A stretch of DNA of 64,000 nt from Gammaproteobacteria bacterium (GTDB lineage Bacteria; Pseudomonadota; Gammaproteobacteria; HK1), in assembly GCA_022824305.1 (NCBI GenBank), contig JAJEAD010000063.1, positions 47,941-111,940 on the forward strand, given 5' to 3'. This document shows positions 32,174-40,637 of this stretch, in pieces. The notes under the pieces were generated by a model that saw nothing but the letters and a program-made list of their open reading frames with translations, was not told the DNA's origin and searched no databases. Position 1 is the stretch's first letter, and every line of letters starts with the position of its first letter. The translations under genes were made by a program, and so were the position numbers.

Positions 32174-33706
32174 CTAGCGAAGCAGGGCGCGCTCCTCGGT
32201 GTGCTGCCACGCTTCGCGGTAGCTGCGCTGCCAGGAACGGAAGGGGTCGTTGTCGACCGCATGGTCCCAGACCGGCGCCCGGCCGCGCCGGTTGGCCTCG
32301 AAGACGGTCATGCGGCGCTGAATGCTCTCTTCGATCAGCGCCGGCAGGCTCGCGGCATTCCATTGCGCGAGGATCTCTTCCTGCAGCGCGTCCCGGATCG
32401 AGGCATGGGCGGCGCTCTGCGCGAGGTCGGTTCGCTCATCGGGATCGTCGTGGAGATCGAAGAGCATGGGCGCCGTCTTCTCGCAGTGGACGAGCTTGTG
32501 GCGGCCACGCCTGAGCATCAGCCACGGCGCCGGAACCCCCTCTCCGCAGTACTCGACCAGTACGTCGCGGCCTGGCCGGTCGCCGCGGCCGTGCAGATGC
32601 GGGGCCAGGCTCGTGCCGTCGACGGGATTGGGAAGCGCCTCCGCCTCGCCGCCACCGGACAGGTCCACCACAGTGGGCAGCAGGTCGACGAGCGATACGG
32701 GGGTGCGCACCCGGGCGGCGCCGAAGGCGCGGGGGCAGTGGAACACCAGCGGCACGCGCGCCGACCACTCGAAGAAGGTGCGCAGCCCCCAGAGTCCGCG
32801 TTCGCCCAGCATGTTCCCGTGATCGGCGGTGATCACCACGATGGTGTTGGAGCCGAAGCGCGTCGCCTCGAGCGCGGCGAGGATCTCCCCGATTCTGGCG
32901 TCGATGTGGCTGATCATCGCGAAGTAGGCATGCCGGGCGCGCCGAACGTCGTCGTCGCTCAGGTCCGTGCGGTCCATGCCGCCGAACTCGTAGAGATGGC
33001 GGCTCAGGTCGTCGTAGGCGTCGACCGGAATCGGCGCCACCGAGGGCATGGGGATGTCGCGGTCGTCGTAGCGATTCCAGTACTCCGCCGGCGACGCGAA
33101 GGGGGGATGGGGCTGGATGAAGGAGACGGTCAGGAGGAAGGGCTGCCCGGCTTCCTCCCGGGCCATTTGGTAGAGCCGGTTGACGGAGGTGAAGGTGACC
33201 TCGTCGTCGTAGTCGATCCCGAGGCACCTGATGCAGGGGCCTGCGTCGGCCACCTCGTCGAGGTTCGGATAGTCGGGAAACTCGTCGTCCACCCAGACTC
33301 CGCCACCGGGCGGCGGGGTCCACCCGAAATCGGACGGCACCACGTCGCTCGTCAGGCGTTCCTCGAAGCCGTGGAGCTGATCCGGCCCCACGAAGTGCAT
33401 CTTGCCGGAGAGAATGGTCCGATAGCCCGCGAGGCGCAGATAGTGCGCGAAGGTCGGAATGCCGGCCGCGAGCTCGCTGCCGTTGTCGTAGACGCCCATC
33501 TTCGACGGCAGCAGGCCGGTCAGGAGGGAGGCGCGGGACGGCGCGCACAGGGGCGCATTGCAGTAGGCGTTCTCGAACACGACCCCCTCCTCCCCGAGGC
33601 GCCGCATGTGAGGAGCCCGGACCGTGGCGTTGCCGTACATGGGCAGGGCCAGGGCGCTCATGAAGTCGGCCATGATAATCACGATGTTCGGTTGACTCGT
33701 GGACAT
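32174..33706 (-). CDS. Choline-sulfatase-like type I sulfatase (BetC family)
   Basis: A 510-residue formylglycine sulfatase. The maturation motif CxPSR is C54-A-P-S-R58, so C54 would be oxidised to formylglycine. LSGKMHFVGPDQLHGFEER is nearly the BetC consensus, and the C-terminus carries the WD...PF...Y segment of choline sulfatases. BetC hydrolyses choline-O-sulfate to choline and sulfate in the cytoplasm; no signal peptide is seen, which agrees. One deviation: the first metal motif reads ADF where choline sulfatases usually have VDQ. The start ATG 33704-33706 follows a ggagagag ribosome site. It is divergent from an amidohydrolase gene over 190 bases. Confidence 0.84.
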   Translation of the reverse strand: MSTSQPNIVIIMADFMSALALPMYGNATVRAPHMRRLGEEGVVFENAYCNAPLCAPSRASLLTGLLPSKMGVYDNGSELAAGIPTFAHYLRLAGYRTILSGKMHFVGPDQLHGFEERLTSDVVPSDFGWTPPPGGGVWVDDEFPDYPNLDEVADAGPCIRCLGIDYDDEVTFTSVNRLYQMAREEAGQPFLLTVSFIQPHPPFASPAEYWNRYDDRDIPMPSVAPIPVDAYDDLSRHLYEFGGMDRTDLSDDDVRRARHAYFAMISHIDARIGEILAALEATRFGSNTIVVITADHGNMLGERGLWGLRTFFEWSARVPLVFHCPRAFGAARVRTPVSLVDLLPTVVDLSGGGEAEALPNPVDGTSLAPHLHGRGDRPGRDVLVEYCGEGVPAPWLMLRRGRHKLVHCEKTAPMLFDLHDDPDERTDLAQSAAHASIRDALQEEILAQWNAASLPALIEESIQRRMTVFEANRRGRAPVWDHAVDNDPFRSWQRSYREAWQHTEERALLR

Positions 33707-33896
33707 GCTCTCTCTCCGTTGCGTCAGGGCGTGCGGTCCTCGTTGCAACATCTAGTCTAGTCTCGAGGGGACGCAGCGCCGCGAGAGCACCGCCGGCCGG
33801 GCGCTGCTCACCTCACCCCGATGACGGCTGCGGGACCGGCCGCGCCATGGTAGGGTCGATGGGGCGATTCGTATCTGCCGGTCGGGAGGATGCGTG

Positions 33897-35159
33897 ATGT
33901 CGACCCCGTACGATCTGGTGCTGAAGGGCGGGCGTGTCGTGGATCCCGCCGCGGGCGTCGACGCTGTCCGCGATGTCGCGGTGCGCGCCGGACGCATCGC
34001 CGCCGTCGAACCGGAGGTGGAAGTCGATGCGGCCCGGGAGGTCGTCGACGTGAGCGGGCGCCTGGTGCTTCCGGGCTTGATCGACACCCATGCCCACGTG
34101 TTCGAGCACGCGGTCGGGCGATTCGGCCTCAACCCCGACCTCGTGGGCGTGCACTCGGGCACGACGACCGTGGTCGACCTCGGCGGGGCGAGCTGCATGT
34201 CGATGGGCGCCTTCAAGCGCTTCATCGTGGAGCCGGCGGAGACCCGGATCTTCTCGTTCATCTCCATCTATCCCGCCGGCGAGGGCCACCTGTCGCCCGA
34301 GATCTACGGCGCCGGCATCGACGTCGATCTCTGCATTGCCTGCATCGAGGCCAACCAGGGCTTCGTGAAGGGCATCAAGGTGAATGCGGAGATCGGCAGC
34401 ATGTCCATCTACGGACTCGACAAGATCCGCAAGGCGAAGGCCGCGTCGCGTGCGACCGGCGTTCCCCTGTACGTCCACTTCGGAGAGCTCTTTCCCGCTC
34501 CGGAGAATCCGCGGGTCCCCTACGACATCGACGCCATCGTGCCCGACGTGGCCGGGCTGCTGGAGCCCGGCGACATCATGGCCCATCCCTTCACGCGCCA
34601 CCCGGGCGGTTTCGTCGACCGGAACGGAAGGGTGCACCCCATCGTGAGCGAGGCGCTCGCACGCGGGGTGCGCGTCGACGTCGGCCACGGCAGCCACTTC
34701 AGCTTCGAGGTGGCGCGCAAGGTGCTCGACGCGGGCATCGTCCCGACGACGCTGGGGGCCGACATGCACGGATACAACACCCAAAAGCCCGTCGATCCCG
34801 GAACCCCGCCCACTCACCCCGACCCGGAGATGGCGCCCTTCGGCGGCGATGCCCGCTTCAGCCTCACCCATGCCATGGTGGAGCTGCTGGCGCTCGGCCT
34901 CGGGCTCGACGAGGTGCTCCCGATGGTGAGCTCCCGCGCGGCGGAGGGCCTCGGCGTCGCCGGAGAGCTCGGAACCCTCGCCCCCGGCGGCGTCGCGGAC
35001 GTGAGCGTGCTGGCCGACGAGCGCGGCCGCTGGACGCTCTCGGACAACGACAGCAACCAGGTCCGGGCCGAGCGCATGCTGCGGCCCCTGTTCTGCCTGC
35101 GCGCCGGCCGGCGATTCGACGCCGACGCCCCTATCCTCCCGGTGCCGAGGGCGGCTTGA
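33897..35159 (+). CDS. Amidohydrolase/deacetylase family metallohydrolase
   Basis: A 420-residue TIM-barrel amidohydrolase with the dihydroorotase-like architecture: a small N-terminal beta domain (LVLKGGRVVDPA), the first metal motif DTHAHV, a lysine in GFVKGIKVN that is the candidate carboxylated ligand, later histidines in YVHFGE and VGHGSHF, and the final aspartate in LGADMHG. It resembles the amidohydrolase/deacetylase group whose substrates are often N-acyl amino acids or cyclic amides. The ATG at 33897 is preferred over the adjacent GTG because ggagga stands six bases before it. The substrate is not known. Confidence 0.85.
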   Translation: MSTPYDLVLKGGRVVDPAAGVDAVRDVAVRAGRIAAVEPEVEVDAAREVVDVSGRLVLPGLIDTHAHVFEHAVGRFGLNPDLVGVHSGTTTVVDLGGASCMSMGAFKRFIVEPAETRIFSFISIYPAGEGHLSPEIYGAGIDVDLCIACIEANQGFVKGIKVNAEIGSMSIYGLDKIRKAKAASRATGVPLYVHFGELFPAPENPRVPYDIDAIVPDVAGLLEPGDIMAHPFTRHPGGFVDRNGRVHPIVSEALARGVRVDVGHGSHFSFEVARKVLDAGIVPTTLGADMHGYNTQKPVDPGTPPTHPDPEMAPFGGDARFSLTHAMVELLALGLGLDEVLPMVSSRAAEGLGVAGELGTLAPGGVADVSVLADERGRWTLSDNDSNQVRAERMLRPLFCLRAGRRFDADAPILPVPRAA

Positions 35160-35389
35160 AGGACACGAAAGATCCGATGGGTCCTCGACCCGGGCCGGAG
35201 GGAGTCCGGTCGAGAACTCTCCCCTCGCGCGGCCGGGGCTGTTGCCCGCCGCTGCCGCCGGCGTGAGGCGCGGACACCGGCGCGAGGGTCGAAGCTGCAA
35301 GGCCAACACAGCGATGCGGCGCCCGAGCGTGCCCCGTCCGGGGAGCCATCGTCATCAGGAAGTGCGTAGTCTGCGAGAGCCCGGCAAGG

Positions 35390-35629
35390 GTGTGGAAGGG
35401 CCAGCATGGGCCCTACATGAGGGTCTCCTGCCCCGAGTGCGGAGACTATGGCCTGACCATCTTCGGTCTCCTCAGGATGAAGAATGCCGATTCGGCGGCT
35501 CGCGCACGCATCCGCGCGGAGCTCAGCGAAGCCCGCCGGGGCGGCTACCGCATCGACATCCACGCGGACGAGCGCGGAGGGCCCGCCACGCGGCGGGGAA
35601 TGAAACGAGACTGGAGCGGGGCCCTCTAG
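35390..35629 (+). CDS. Small zinc-ribbon-like protein with ambiguous start
   Basis: A 79-residue reading frame from GTG 35390. It contains one CxxC pair (CPECGDYG) and a basic tail. In the same frame just upstream, without an intervening stop, lies a second pair, CVVCES (codons at 35363 and 35372), which would complete a four-cysteine zinc ribbon. No ATG, GTG, TTG or CTG exists in frame between that pair and the preceding stop near 35263, so either an ATC near 35348 initiates, the start was lost by mutation, or the gene is decaying. I cannot assign a function; it sits between the amidohydrolase and crcB. Confidence 0.5.
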   Translation: MWKGQHGPYMRVSCPECGDYGLTIFGLLRMKNADSAARARIRAELSEARRGGYRIDIHADERGGPATRRGMKRDWSGAL

Positions 35630-35648
35630 AGGGAAGCCCCGGGGGACG

Positions 35649-36032
35649 GTGGCGGTGCTGAAGGAAGTCATGCTGGTGGGAGGAGGCGCCTTCGTCGGCG
35701 CCAACGCCCGATACGGGGTCAATGTGCTGAGCGCGCGATGGCTCGACCCGGCCTGGCCCCACGGCACCCTGATCGCCAACGTCTGCGGAAGCCTGGTGCT
35801 CGGCTTCTTCTTCGCGGTGCTGAGCACGCGCGCGGTGGCCGATCCCGCGCTCCGCCTGCTGGTGGCGGTAGGGTTCTGCGGCTCCTTCACCACCTTCTCG
35901 AGCTACGCCCACGAGACGCTCCGCCTCTTCGAGCAGGGGGCCTGGGGCGCGGCCGCCGCCAACGTGCTCGCGAACAACCTGCTCTGCCTCTTCGCGGTGC
36001 TCGCCGGCATGTGGCTGGCGCGCTGGATCTAG
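35649..36032 (+). CDS. crcB: Fluoride efflux channel CrcB (Fluc)
   Basis: A 127-residue four-helix membrane protein of the Fluc/CrcB family, which acts as a dual-topology dimer exporting fluoride across the inner membrane. Signatures present are GAxxR (GANARYGVN), the NVCGSLVLGFF segment and GFCGSFTTFSSYAHE, which holds the phenylalanine and threonine residues lining the pore. Length is typical. The start is a GTG at 35649 with gggggac upstream. No fluoride riboswitch could be recognised in the short upstream gap, so expression may be constitutive or driven with the zinc-ribbon gene. Confidence 0.93.
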   Translation: MAVLKEVMLVGGGAFVGANARYGVNVLSARWLDPAWPHGTLIANVCGSLVLGFFFAVLSTRAVADPALRLLVAVGFCGSFTTFSSYAHETLRLFEQGAWGAAAANVLANNLLCLFAVLAGMWLARWI

Positions 36033-36089
36033 GCCAGCTACCGCATCGCGGGCGTGCCCGGCGCCGCTCCGCGGATAGAATCGGCCTCC

Positions 36090-37280
36090 ATGCGATTCGA
36101 CACCACCCTCTTCTATCACGTCGGTGAGCCCTACGACTGGGGACTTCTCTTCGACGAGATGCACGAGACCGTCGTGCTGGTGGACGCGCTCGGCTACACC
36201 GGAGTGTGGCTCGCCGAGCACCACTTCGCGTGGGACGGGTGGTACCGCTCCGCTTCCAACCCGATGCTGCTCGGCGCCGACGTGGTGCGAACGAGCCCGC
36301 GCCTCCGCGTGGGCCAGTGCGGAGTGGTGCTTCCGGACTGGCACCCGTTGCGGGTCGCGGAGGACATCGCCTTCCTCGACCAGATGTCGAAGGGCCGGGT
36401 GGACTTCGGAATCGCGCCGGGCATCAACAGCCGCGCCTGCGCCCACTTCCATCCCGCCGGGGACCGGCGCGACCCCGCGCGCAACCGCGCCCTCTTCGAC
36501 GAATGCCTGGACGTGATCCTCAAGGCCTTCGAGGATCGGCCCTTCTCGCATCGCGGCGAGCACTTCCGCTTTCCCGTCCCGGGATGGAAGGAGGCCAATC
36601 CCCTCGCCCACGACCCCGCCTACCACGCCGAGGACGGAGAGCTCGAACGTCTGGGAGTCTTTCCCAAGCCCTGGCAGAAGCCGCACCCTCCGATCTACCA
36701 GATGGCGGAATCGCGGGAATCGCACGCCGCCTGCGCCAGGCGCGGGATCGCGACGATGTCGCAGTACCTGTCGGCAGGGAGGATGCGGGAGAACTGGGAC
36801 CACTACCGCGAGGTGGCGCGCGCGGAAGAGCGCCCGGCCCGGAACCCCGGCGTGGAGCCCGCGATCATGCGCGTCGCGTTCCTCGCCGATTCCGTACGGG
36901 AGGCGGAGCGCGCGGCGCGGCCCGGGATCAACCTGCTCGGGGCCTGGGGATCGGCCAATCCCTACCGGAGAAGGACTTCGATGGTGACGCCGGAGGAATG
37001 GGACGAGGAAGATATCGATCTCGACTGGTTCGACTTCCAGATGAAGCACGACACGATCCTGGTCGGCACTCCGGATACGGTAGCGGTGCAGGTCGAACGC
37101 CTCCGCGACGAGCTCGGCTGCCGCCACCTCGCGCTCTTCCTCAACATCCCTCGACTGTCGTTCGGGCAGGTGAAGCGGAGCCTCCGCCTCTTTGCGGAGG
37201 AGGTCATGCCGCGCTTTGCCGAATCGGACGCCGCCTGCCGGTCGAACCCGCTTCCCGAGCCGGTGGAGCAGGACGCTTGA
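36090..37280 (+). CDS. Luciferase-like (LLM class) flavin-dependent oxidoreductase
   Basis: A 396-residue bacterial-luciferase-fold monooxygenase. The N-terminal strand-turn and the AEHHFAWDGWY segment are typical of the FMN-dependent LuxA-like branch; GRVDFGIAPG and the C-terminal GTPDTVAVQVERLRDELG are also family features. It would oxidise an organic substrate with reduced flavin supplied by a separate reductase. Some LLM proteins use F420, and this genome makes F420, but the LuxA-like AEHHF motif points to FMN. The start is the ATG at 36090. Its stop overlaps the TTG start of the next gene. Confidence 0.85.
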   Translation: MRFDTTLFYHVGEPYDWGLLFDEMHETVVLVDALGYTGVWLAEHHFAWDGWYRSASNPMLLGADVVRTSPRLRVGQCGVVLPDWHPLRVAEDIAFLDQMSKGRVDFGIAPGINSRACAHFHPAGDRRDPARNRALFDECLDVILKAFEDRPFSHRGEHFRFPVPGWKEANPLAHDPAYHAEDGELERLGVFPKPWQKPHPPIYQMAESRESHAACARRGIATMSQYLSAGRMRENWDHYREVARAEERPARNPGVEPAIMRVAFLADSVREAERAARPGINLLGAWGSANPYRRRTSMVTPEEWDEEDIDLDWFDFQMKHDTILVGTPDTVAVQVERLRDELGCRHLALFLNIPRLSFGQVKRSLRLFAEEVMPRFAESDAACRSNPLPEPVEQDA

Positions 37281-38329
37281 GCCCTCTCGCCATCGCCGCG
37301 CTCGTCATCCTGGCGGCGATCGCCACCGTACTGGTGGTGATCGCGGCCGTGCATCTCGGCCGGCAAAAGGGCCGGACGGCGGACCACGCTTCTCCCGGCC
37401 GGCGCCCGCGGTGGTTCGAGCTGCTTCTCGCCCTCCTCCTGCTCGCGTTCCTGGTCGCCCTCGCGGTTGCCGTCGCCCTGGAGCCGGGTCCGGACTCCGC
37501 CGGGATCGGCGGCTGGCGCACCGAGCTCCGCTCCGGGGTATTCCTCGGCGTCATGCTCGCGGCCGCCGCGCTGGCGCTGGTGTTCCTGGTGGTGTTCCTC
37601 GTCGCGCGCGTCGCGCCGGGCCCGGCTTCCGGCGCTTCCGCCGCTCCCTCCGGCGCGGGCGCCGGCGAGGGGGCGGCGTCGGTCGAGAGCCCCGCCGGCG
37701 TCAGGCTGCTCGGGCTGCTGCTGCTCGCGCTCGGCGTGCTCGTCCTCGGCTGGAGCTGGCTGGAGCCTCCGGAAAAGGCCGTCCTCGTGCTTCGGGTGCT
37801 GTATCCGGCGAGCATCGCGGTGGCCCTCGTGCTCCTCTTCGACAAGGCGACGCGAAGCTGGACCCCGAAGGGAAGCGCGGAGGGCTTTCGGGAGTGGCTG
37901 CTCTGCGACCTGATCGTCATCGGCCTGATTCTCGGCTTCCTCAACCTGGAGCACTTCGAGGACCGGGACGCCTATCGCGCGTTCTTCTGGGACGTGGTCC
38001 ACATCGCCGCCTTCTTCCTCGTGTTCTGGCTGCTCGACCGGACGCAGTTCCGGGGGCGCTTTCTCGTCGCCACCGGATACCTCGCCCTGCTCCCCCTCCT
38101 GCTGCTGCTGTGGCGCTGGCTCCACGAGCTCGAGGCGCCGGCCGAGCTCTCCTGGTGGAGCACGGTGTGGCCGACCTTCTTCCTCGGGCTGGCCTTCTTC
38201 GTGCTCGAGATCATCAGCCTCATCGCCCTGCGGGGCGGGCGCTCGCACCTGGCGCCGGCGATAAAGGACGCCGTCTTCGCCGCTCTCTACGCCATCCTCC
38301 TCTTCGCCGCCATTCCGGCCGCGGCGTAG
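37277..38329 (+). CDS. Multi-spanning membrane protein of unknown function
   Basis: A 350-residue integral membrane protein with about seven to eight hydrophobic segments, the first at residues 3-25. The loop after the third segment (about 113-140) is Gly/Ala/Ser-rich; a charged loop WTPKGSAEGFREW precedes the fifth. I do not recognise the family. The TTG at 37277 overlaps the stop of the oxidoreductase (TTGA), giving translational coupling, and no better start is seen, since the frame is open upstream only as antisense-like sequence. A functional link to the oxidoreductase is inferred from the overlap. Confidence 0.75.
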   Translation: MSPLAIAALVILAAIATVLVVIAAVHLGRQKGRTADHASPGRRPRWFELLLALLLLAFLVALAVAVALEPGPDSAGIGGWRTELRSGVFLGVMLAAAALALVFLVVFLVARVAPGPASGASAAPSGAGAGEGAASVESPAGVRLLGLLLLALGVLVLGWSWLEPPEKAVLVLRVLYPASIAVALVLLFDKATRSWTPKGSAEGFREWLLCDLIVIGLILGFLNLEHFEDRDAYRAFFWDVVHIAAFFLVFWLLDRTQFRGRFLVATGYLALLPLLLLLWRWLHELEAPAELSWWSTVWPTFFLGLAFFVLEIISLIALRGGRSHLAPAIKDAVFAALYAILLFAAIPAAA

Positions 38330-38341
38330 GCGGGAACGCAA

Positions 38342-38370
38342 TTGATGGCGGCAGGGCGATCGGGTAGAAA
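38342..38370 (+). promoter_or_regulatory. Candidate sigma-70 promoter for the 38480 membrane gene
   Basis: TTGATG (38342-38347) and TAGAAA (38365-38370) are separated by 17 bases, 110 bases before the start codon, in the only non-coding stretch between two membrane-protein genes. Both hexamers differ from consensus by two bases or so, and nothing else supports the site. Confidence 0.35.
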
Positions 38371-38479
38371 AGGCGCTGCGGCGGACGCCCGCGTCGCGAC
38401 GCCGACGGACGAGGCTCGAATCGAGGGCCGGAACCTTGCCCGGGACCTTCGGGCCGGAACGGGGACTTAGGGGAACGCG

Positions 38480-38947
38480 ATGAGCGGATGGCAGTGGTTC
38501 TGGACCGTGGTCGGGTTCATCCTGTTCATCGTCCTGCTGATCTTTCTCTACTACTCGGCCCCCTTCGAGCAGCTCTTCGTGCGCGTCATCAACGGGATCA
38601 GCTTCGGCAACGTGATCTTCTGGGTGGCGCTCGTCGTCGGCATCATCGGCTTCTGCGCCTACCACTGGCACGCCTACCGCGTCTACATCGCGAAGCGGCA
38701 CAGCGTCGACGAGATGGTCCTGAGCTCGCTGCGCGGCTCCACCTTCACCGCGATCCTCCTCGCGGGCGGGGCGACCCTTCAGTCCCTCCAGATTCTCTGC
38801 GTCCACCTGCTCGACGGGGGGTACATGGTGGACGCCGAGTTCGGCAAGCGGCTCGGGGCGCTCGTGGCGCTCGTCGTCGTCACGGCGATTTTCTGCGTGA
38901 TCTTCTGGCTGCTGAAGGTCATCCGGACGGAGACCCGGAGCGCATAG
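38480..38947 (+). CDS. Four-helix membrane protein, paralogue of the gene at 60624
   Basis: A 155-residue inner-membrane protein with four hydrophobic segments at about 7-26, 44-66, 86-110 and 126-146. It is clearly homologous to the protein at 60624-61133: both share LIFLY near the start, then NVIFW/NVLFW, a GATLQ motif in helix three, and AEFGKRL/AAFGRRL before helix four. The family is unnamed to me. This copy converges on a dihydropyrimidinase gene (84-base gap); the other is divergent from hydantoinase genes. A gggga ribosome site precedes the ATG. Role unknown; transport or sensing linked to ureides is a guess. Confidence 0.8.
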   Translation: MSGWQWFWTVVGFILFIVLLIFLYYSAPFEQLFVRVINGISFGNVIFWVALVVGIIGFCAYHWHAYRVYIAKRHSVDEMVLSSLRGSTFTAILLAGGATLQSLQILCVHLLDGGYMVDAEFGKRLGALVALVVVTAIFCVIFWLLKVIRTETRSA

Positions 38948-39031
38948 AGGGCGCGCCGCCGCGAAGACGGCAATCCGCGGGTGGGTCTCAGCCGGCCGCG
39001 GCCGCATCCGGCCGGCCGCTGCCTCGAGCCC

Positions 39032-40429
39032 TCAGGCGTGGATGCCTCCGTAGGGGCCGCGCCGGACGAAGGCGCCGTCGCCGGGCCGTCCCACGTACTC
39101 GCCACGGTCGATGACGACCTTCCCCCGGGAGAGCACCGTCTCGGTGTATCCCTTCACCCTGAACCCCTCGTAGGCCGAGTAGTCGACGTTCATGTGGTGG
39201 GTCCGGGGATTGTGGACGCTGATGGTCTCCTCACGCTCCGGGTCGAATATCACGATGTCGGCGTCGCTTCCCACCGCAATCGTCCCCTTCTTCGGAAAGA
39301 GCCCGAAGATCCTGGCCGCCCCGGTGGACGTGAGCTCGACGAAACGGTTGAGATCGAAGCGCCCCTCCGAGACTCCGTGGTGGTAGATGAGGCTCATGCG
39401 GTTCTCGATGCCGGGACCGCCGTTCGGAATCTTGCTGAAATCGCTCCGGCCGAGCTCCTTCTGCTCCTTGAGGCAGAAGGGGCAGTGGTCGGTGGAGATG
39501 ACGTCGAGGGTCTTGAGCCTCAGCGCCCGCCACAGCTCGTCCTGGTTCCACTCCTCACGCAGCGGTGGAGTGAGCACGTACTTCGCGCCGTCGAAGCCCG
39601 GCGCGTCGTAGGCGCCGACGTCGAGGAGCAGGTACTGCGGGCAGGTCTCGGCGTGGGCCATTACCCCTCGCGCCTGCGCCAGGCGCAGCTCCTGTAGCGC
39701 GTCATAGCAACTGAGGTGCACGATGTAGATGGGCGAGCGGGCAACCTCCGCGATGGCCAGCGCGCGATGCACGCCCTCCGCCTCGAGCCGGGTGGGGCGG
39801 GTCAGGGCGTGCTGCTTCGGCCCGATCTCCCCCTCTTCGAGCGCGATGCGCACCAGCTCGTCGATGACGATGCCGTTCTCCGCATGCATGCAGACCAGGG
39901 TGCCGTCCTCGCCCGCCTTGCGAAGGGCACGAAAGATGGTGCCGTCGTCGGAGAGCATCACCCCGGGATAGGCCATGAAGAGCTTGTAGCTCGTGACCCC
40001 GTCGTCCGCGAGGCGACGCATTTCGGGAATCCGCCGGGGCGGGAGATCGGTGATGATCATGTGGAAGGCGTAGTCCACCGCGGTCTTGCCGGCCGCCTTC
40101 GCGTGCCAGATGTCGAGCGCCTCGAGGGTGGACATGCCCCGTGACTGCACCGCGAAGTCGATGATGCAGGTGGTGCCACCGTGGGCGGCGGCGCGGGTGC
40201 CGGTCTCGAAGGTGTCGGAGGTCGTGGTGCCGCCGAAGGGAAGCTCGAGATGGGTGTGGGGATCCACCCCTCCGGGCAGGACGAGCTTGCCCGAGGCGTC
40301 GATGACGGTATCGGCGTCGATGACGAGCTCCCGGCCGATGAGGGCCACGACCTCGCCGTCGACGAAGACATCGCCGAAGTAGTCGTCCACCGCGGTGACG
40401 ACCCGGCCGTTCCTGATGAGAACGCTCAC
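39032..40429 (-). CDS. Dihydropyrimidinase/D-hydantoinase
   Basis: A 465-residue cyclic amidohydrolase that opens dihydropyrimidine or 5-substituted hydantoin rings. The binuclear zinc site is complete: HTH near residue 59, the lysine to be carboxylated in SYKLFMAYPG, MHAENG, IVHLSC and the aspartate in STDHCPF. Length and the IPNGGPGIENRM loop match the dihydropyrimidinase family. It begins with GTG (40427-40429) and is divergent from the Tat-exported binding protein over 208 bases. Whether the natural substrate is dihydrouracil, a hydantoin or another cyclic ureide is open. Confidence 0.92.
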   Translation of the reverse strand: MSVLIRNGRVVTAVDDYFGDVFVDGEVVALIGRELVIDADTVIDASGKLVLPGGVDPHTHLELPFGGTTTSDTFETGTRAAAHGGTTCIIDFAVQSRGMSTLEALDIWHAKAAGKTAVDYAFHMIITDLPPRRIPEMRRLADDGVTSYKLFMAYPGVMLSDDGTIFRALRKAGEDGTLVCMHAENGIVIDELVRIALEEGEIGPKQHALTRPTRLEAEGVHRALAIAEVARSPIYIVHLSCYDALQELRLAQARGVMAHAETCPQYLLLDVGAYDAPGFDGAKYVLTPPLREEWNQDELWRALRLKTLDVISTDHCPFCLKEQKELGRSDFSKIPNGGPGIENRMSLIYHHGVSEGRFDLNRFVELTSTGAARIFGLFPKKGTIAVGSDADIVIFDPEREETISVHNPRTHHMNVDYSAYEGFRVKGYTETVLSRGKVVIDRGEYVGRPGDGAFVRRGPYGGIHA

Positions 40430-40637
40430 CGCGAAGCCCCGCCGTCGACGATCGCTACGTTCGGCGCCCGGGTCGGACGCAGGCGCCGGAAGCGCAATTC
40501 CAAATGCCGCGAGGTTGCGCTAAGGTCCACGGAAGCGGTCGACGATTCAACAATGACAGTGGCCGGCGAACGCTCGCAGGCCACGCACTCGATCGTGACC
40601 CCCCATGAACAGCTAGAGCAGGAATGGGAGCGAGAAC

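Noticed and set aside
35600..35660. Possible fluoride riboswitch before crcB.
   Set aside because: The short stretch after the zinc-ribbon stop lacks the conserved riboswitch core, and there is no room for the aptamer.
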